Position numbers and translations under genes: made by a program
Shown: positions 13,010 to 16,546 of the stretch, piece after piece
How the letters are laid out: every line of letters begins with the position of its first letter
How positions within the stretch are numbered: the stretch's first letter is position 1
NCBI GenBank assembly: GCA_966211525.1
Contig: CBIHOZ010000161.1
Location: 1-16,546, forward strand
Length of the DNA: 16,546 bases
DNA from: Ohtaekwangia sp966211525
Lineage (GTDB): Bacteria > Bacteroidota > Bacteroidia > Cytophagales > Cyclobacteriaceae
Reading direction: 5' to 3'
Notes under the pieces: model-generated
The model's database searches: none
The model's input: only the letters and a program-made list of their open reading frames with translations
Told to the model about the DNA's origin: nothing

Positions 13010-14244
13010 CAATTACTCTTCACAACCCGAAAGTAATCAAAGACAGCCCCATCCTTCGTATCGATGGCTTCAGCCCACAGCTGTTTGCCGTCAATATGTA
13101 TTTGCATAAAGGCCCATAGGTGTTTGCTGAAGGCTACGAGTTTGGGATGTGAACAGTGCTCCGGATCTGGTGCATAATACGTAGGGTCTGTACCAAAGCC
13201 GCGCAGCTTTCCGCCACTTCCCGCAGTGATGCTGATAAATCCTTCCGGCTGCCGGTATACATTGGGTGTATCAATATGTTTTGGGATCGGCATTCCTTTA
13301 CCGTTCATCGGGTTAAGACGTTCATAGGTGTGCGCATGACCGTTTAACACAACATCTACTTTATACCGCTCAAACAACGGATATAACTCCATCACTTTGG
13401 TATAGTCTTCTTTATAGGTACAAGATATACCATTGTGGTGCAGAAAGACAATGATCCAGTCATATTTACCCTGTGCTTTCTGAAGATCATTCTCCAGCCA
13501 TGCTTTTTGCTTTTCATATTCATGGAAGTCTCCATTCTTTGAATCGAGCCCTATAAAATGCGCGTTGCTATAATCAAAGCTATAGTAGTGACCGTTACCA
13601 GGAAGTTTCCATTCCTTCAAAAAGTTCTCTTCAGGATTTACCACCCAATCGTGATTGCCCAACACGGCAAAGGTGGGTATTTTGGTAAACACATCTTTAA
13701 AGTATGGAAAGAGATGCTTATCGTATCCTTCACTCTCACCATTCGGATATACTATATCTCCCAGCAACAAACCGAAATTCGGCCGGTCTTTTAATTTTGT
13801 TATACCCACCGCCATTTTATCCGGCTTCCCTCCTTCGCCCACAGGTTCACCTATATCGCCCGCTGTAAAAAAACTGAACGCACGCTTTGTATCGACCGGT
13901 GAAATGAAATCGAGCGTATCTTTTTTCAACAACTCCTGCTCATCGGTAAATATTCTGTATTGATAGCGCACGCCACGCTGCAGGCCATGTATGGTTACGG
14001 TATTCATATAGCCATATTTCGCCCTCACTACGGTGCCGGCAGCGGTACGCCAGGTTGTATTTTCCGCGCGCACCATGGCCTTGCAATTGGTGCCACGGGT
14101 TGTTTTCCAAAGTATACTTACGCTATCGGCCAATGCCGTTTGAAGATAAGGGGTGCGCAATAGCTGCGGTATAGGTTGTTGTCCACTACAGAAATGCGAG
14201 CCAAGTATAAACGTTGTCAGTATAATGATACGGAGTTGGGTCAT
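13009..14244 (-). CDS. Secreted purple-acid-phosphatase-like metallophosphoesterase
   Basis: 411 aa. A signal peptide (MTQLRIIILTTFILGSHFCS, cleavage near GQQP) is followed by a fibronectin-III-like domain (about 26-115) with TPYLQTALADSVSILWKT and VTIHGLQRGVRYQYRI. The phosphatase domain follows (about 121-411). The five metal-binding blocks are present in order: GDIG (D130), LLGDIVYP (D163, Y166), GNHD (N197, H198), VFLHH (H269), and GHAHTYERL (H303, H305). The Tyr in block II is the one that gives purple acid phosphatases their colour. It should hydrolyse phosphate esters outside the cytosol, but the exact substrate is unknown. It lies 16 bases after the polyphosphate kinase stop on the same strand, so the two are probably one operon for storing and scavenging phosphate. 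The two FN3 and catalytic regions look intact. Confidence 0.9.
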   Translation of the reverse strand: MTQLRIIILTTFILGSHFCSGQQPIPQLLRTPYLQTALADSVSILWKTTRGTNCKAMVRAENTTWRTAAGTVVRAKYGYMNTVTIHGLQRGVRYQYRIFTDEQELLKKDTLDFISPVDTKRAFSFFTAGDIGEPVGEGGKPDKMAVGITKLKDRPNFGLLLGDIVYPNGESEGYDKHLFPYFKDVFTKIPTFAVLGNHDWVVNPEENFLKEWKLPGNGHYYSFDYSNAHFIGLDSKNGDFHEYEKQKAWLENDLQKAQGKYDWIIVFLHHNGISCTYKEDYTKVMELYPLFERYKVDVVLNGHAHTYERLNPMNGKGMPIPKHIDTPNVYRQPEGFISITAGSGGKLRGFGTDPTYYAPDPEHCSHPKLVAFSKHLWAFMQIHIDGKQLWAEAIDTKDGAVFDYFRVVKSN

Positions 14245-14260
14245 GATGATTGCTGTTGAT

Positions 14261-16330
14261 CTATGGAGCTTGATTCTTGAGTATAAAATTACTGATCTCT
14301 TCCTGCGAACGCACCAGGTATTCGCCTTGTGCCGGTGTATTATTCATGTGCTCATCCAGCACTACGGCCTGTACGGTATCGGCTGTCTGCAACAATAACA
14401 TTTTGATAAGCTGCGACCGGAGCTGTGCATCGTATACCGGGAAGCATACTTCGATACGCCTGTATATATTCCGGTTCATCCAGTCGGCTGACCCGATATA
14501 TACTTCTGTCTGTCCACTGTTGCCAAACATGAACACGCGGCCGTGCTCGAGGTAACGATCTACAATGCGTTTCACCGTTATGGTATCGCTCATGCCGGGT
14601 ATACCGGGCACGAGGCAACAGATGCTGCGCACGATGAGTGTAACCTGTACACCGGCCCGCGCGGCTTCGTATAGCCTGGCAATCAATACCTGGTCTTCCA
14701 GGTTGTTGAGTTTTATCGTGATCGATCCTCGTGAACCATTACGCACATGCTCGATCTCGCGATTGATCAATGCTATAAAACGCTGCTGCAAATTAAATTG
14801 TCCTACCAGCAAATGGGTAAAGTCCAATTCATCGGATGCTTTGGGCTTGCGTCTTTTCTTCAGGAACAGGAAGAGTTCTTCCGCTTCCTTCAGCATCGGC
14901 TGATGCGCGGTGAACAATATATGATCGGTATAAAAACGTGCTGTGCTCTCATTAAAATTTCCCGTAGCCAGCAGCCCGTTGTACTCGAAGCCCTTCGCAC
15001 ATTTCTTTTTGATAACGGCCAGCTTGGCGTGTACTTTCAATCCCGGTATACTGTCAATGATGGTGATGCCGGCACTCTTCATTTGCCGCGCCCACTTGAT
15101 GTTGTTGGCTTCATCAAAGCGTGCCTTCAGTTCAACAAACACCATTACCTTTTTGCCGTTGCGTGCTGCATTGATCAGGGCATGCACAATGCGTGAATCG
15201 CTCGCTACGCGATACAGGGTAACATAGATCTTCGTGACATACGCATCGATAGCCGCTTCATTGAAGAAGCGAAGCACTGTTTCGTACGAATGAAACGGAG
15301 GATGCAACAGTATATCTTTCTGTGTAATGTCTTCAAGCAAGGCATGCTGCGCGTTCGTGATCTTGTAGTGCGCCTGTCTATAAGGAGGATACTGCAGGGC
15401 CTTGTCGTATACCGGTATAGATGACAAGTCCTTTAAATTATGATATGCTCCTCCCTGCACACCTTCGGCTGTTCGCAGTCCAAGCCGGTCGCGTAACAGC
15501 TCGCATGTAGCAGATTTCATCGTTGGCTCATACAGGAATCGCGTTGCCAGTCCGAAGTCGCGCTGCGAGATTTTCTTTTCGATCTTCTTGGCGATGTTAC
15601 CTTCGAATTCATCTTCAAGATCGAGCTCGGCATCACGGGTGATCTTGAAACTTTCCGAACTTAATACACTCCTACCCCCGAACAATTTATTTACAAACAA
15701 CTTCACGATATCGTCCAGAAAAATAATATAGGACGTGCCTTCATGCTGAACACTATAGAATCGCGATAACTTATCGGATGGGACATTGACAATAAAAAGA
15801 CGTGAGTCCTTTCCGCCATGTTGAACCGTTACCGCCAGGTATATCTTGTTATTCTCCGGGCAATAGTCGGTCTTCTCCGTAACGTCTACAATATGCAGGT
15901 ATGAAGCTACTACGTTCATAAAGTAGTCTTCGATAAACGGCATAATGGACTCGGGCACCGGCTCCTGGTACAGCAACTGAATATCGTTGCGCTTCAAGGC
16001 CGGCAGTATGTGCTCACGGATAATGGTACCAAAGTGTGTAAGCTGTTTCAGGATGGTAGTATGAATGGCATCCAGTCGCGTGTCTTGTCCAACAATCTTT
16101 TTGTTTTGAGACAGGGTATATAAAGCCTTCAGGGCGGGAATGCGTACGCGGTAAAATTCATCGAGATTAGACGAATAGATAGCCAGAAACCTGATGCGTT
16201 CCAGCAGCGGAACAGCCTCGCGCGAGGCTTCCAGTAACACACGTTCATTGAACGACAACCAGCTCAGGTCACGATCATAGTAAGTATAGTCGACACGCTT
16301 ATCCGCTCCTTTTACCTTCAGTTTATTCAT
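14261..16330 (-). CDS. ppk1: Polyphosphate kinase 1
   Basis: The start is placed at the ATG at 16328-16330, giving 689 aa (688 in E. coli); an in-frame ATG at 16384 would add 18 residues that look like leader sequence. From the chosen start: YYDRDLSWLSFNERVLLEAS at about 17-36 and SSNLDEFYRVR at 53-63 open the N-domain. The C1 domain has ARNGKKVMVFVELKARFDE and GLKVHAKLAVIKKK with His434, matching the autophosphorylated His435 of E. coli. The C2 domain has YLEHGRVFMF with His596 (E. coli His592) and SADWMNRN. It reversibly moves the gamma phosphate of ATP onto polyphosphate. No Pho box can be assigned in the upstream gap (16331-16459). The phosphoesterase follows 16 bases later. Confidence 0.95.
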   Translation of the reverse strand: MNKLKVKGADKRVDYTYYDRDLSWLSFNERVLLEASREAVPLLERIRFLAIYSSNLDEFYRVRIPALKALYTLSQNKKIVGQDTRLDAIHTTILKQLTHFGTIIREHILPALKRNDIQLLYQEPVPESIMPFIEDYFMNVVASYLHIVDVTEKTDYCPENNKIYLAVTVQHGGKDSRLFIVNVPSDKLSRFYSVQHEGTSYIIFLDDIVKLFVNKLFGGRSVLSSESFKITRDAELDLEDEFEGNIAKKIEKKISQRDFGLATRFLYEPTMKSATCELLRDRLGLRTAEGVQGGAYHNLKDLSSIPVYDKALQYPPYRQAHYKITNAQHALLEDITQKDILLHPPFHSYETVLRFFNEAAIDAYVTKIYVTLYRVASDSRIVHALINAARNGKKVMVFVELKARFDEANNIKWARQMKSAGITIIDSIPGLKVHAKLAVIKKKCAKGFEYNGLLATGNFNESTARFYTDHILFTAHQPMLKEAEELFLFLKKRRKPKASDELDFTHLLVGQFNLQQRFIALINREIEHVRNGSRGSITIKLNNLEDQVLIARLYEAARAGVQVTLIVRSICCLVPGIPGMSDTITVKRIVDRYLEHGRVFMFGNSGQTEVYIGSADWMNRNIYRRIEVCFPVYDAQLRSQLIKMLLLQTADTVQAVVLDEHMNNTPAQGEYLVRSQEEISNFILKNQAP

Positions 16331-16450
16331 AACTATAACTTCAACGAGCGGTAAGATATAGTTGAAAGCGCAGGGCACCAACAAGAGTTTGTAAAAAATT
16401 ACTGCCTGAATGCCAACCTTAACATTCCAATAATATATTCCTGTGACAAC

Positions 16451-16495
16451 ACAATAAAAGAACCAGCTTCGGCTTCACAAGCATCCCGCTGGTTC
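16451..16495 (-). terminator. Rho-independent terminator of a gene lying to the right of the window
   Basis: On the minus strand GAACCAGC and GCTGGTTC (16460-16467 with 16488-16495) pair over 8 bp. Between them is an inner hairpin GCTT-GTG-AAGC (16472-16482). The next bases on that strand are TTTTATTGT. It lies about 120 bases before the polyphosphate kinase start, so it probably ends a minus-strand gene whose end is at or beyond the right edge. Confidence 0.6.
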
Positions 16496-16546
16496 AGGTA
16501 TTCAATCTATGTAAACTATATACTTATTGATAGCAACATCCCGTCA
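16496..16546 (-). other. Right edge, possible 3' end of a neighbouring gene
   Basis: Minus-strand stops are found in all three frames within this stretch, so a gene could end here, but too few codons are visible to choose a frame or a family. Confidence 0.2.

Noticed and set aside
16331..16384. Longer N-terminus for polyphosphate kinase from the ATG at 16384
   Set aside because: The extra 18 residues look like translated leader; the ATG at 16330 gives E. coli-like length and puts the catalytic His at 434.

Overview
The window looks like a chromosomal segment of a Gram-negative Bacteroidota bacterium, perhaps of the Cytophagales or a related order; the order is a guess. Four lines of evidence support the phylum. 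Start codons are preceded by A/T-rich leaders with no convincing Shine-Dalgarno sequence. Several proteins carry signal peptides that end just before a Gln. There is a lysine/alanine-rich SWIB protein of a kind familiar from this phylum. There is also an operon of exported proteins with an SDS22-like leucine-rich-repeat (LRR) protein. No mobile element, integrase, tRNA, rRNA or CRISPR array was seen.

Layout. (1) 1-4247, minus strand: a tightly packed heptose/glycosyl-transfer operon. It is transcribed as a family-4-like glycosyltransferase, a glycosyltransferase fused to a GmhA-type sedoheptulose-7-phosphate isomerase, a GmhB-type heptose bisphosphatase, and an HldE/RfaE-type heptose-7-phosphate kinase that runs off the left edge. 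Together these hold the isomerase, kinase and phosphatase steps of nucleotide-activated heptose synthesis, with one isomerase built onto a glycosyltransferase. (2) 4480-5988, plus strand: a major facilitator superfamily transporter. (3) 6210-6593, plus strand: a histone-H1-like tail plus SWIB domain protein with highly biased codons and a clear terminator. (4) 6675-11045, minus strand: four exported proteins in one operon. In transcription order they are a lipoprotein with a charged coiled coil, two small secreted proteins overlapping by ATGA, and a large protein with about 22 leucine-rich repeats in three capped blocks. The lipoprotein tail, the first small secreted protein and the N-terminal domain of the LRR protein look like divergent copies of one NTF2-like fold; this is the best candidate for an undescribed system. 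(5) 11046-11527: a long gene-free gap with short repeats in opposite orientations. (6) 11528-11914, minus strand: a stand-alone response-regulator receiver. (7) 12220-12957, plus strand: a small unknown protein and a thioredoxin. (8) 13009-16330, minus strand: polyphosphate kinase 1 followed 16 bases later by a secreted purple-acid-phosphatase-like phosphoesterase, a phosphate-metabolism operon. A hairpin with a T tract near 16460-16495 probably ends a further minus-strand unit lying to the right.

The regions appear to be independent functional units: envelope glycan/heptose, transport, nucleoid, an exported LRR module, signalling/redox, and phosphate storage and scavenging. All family assignments come from reading motifs in the translated sequence; no database search was run.
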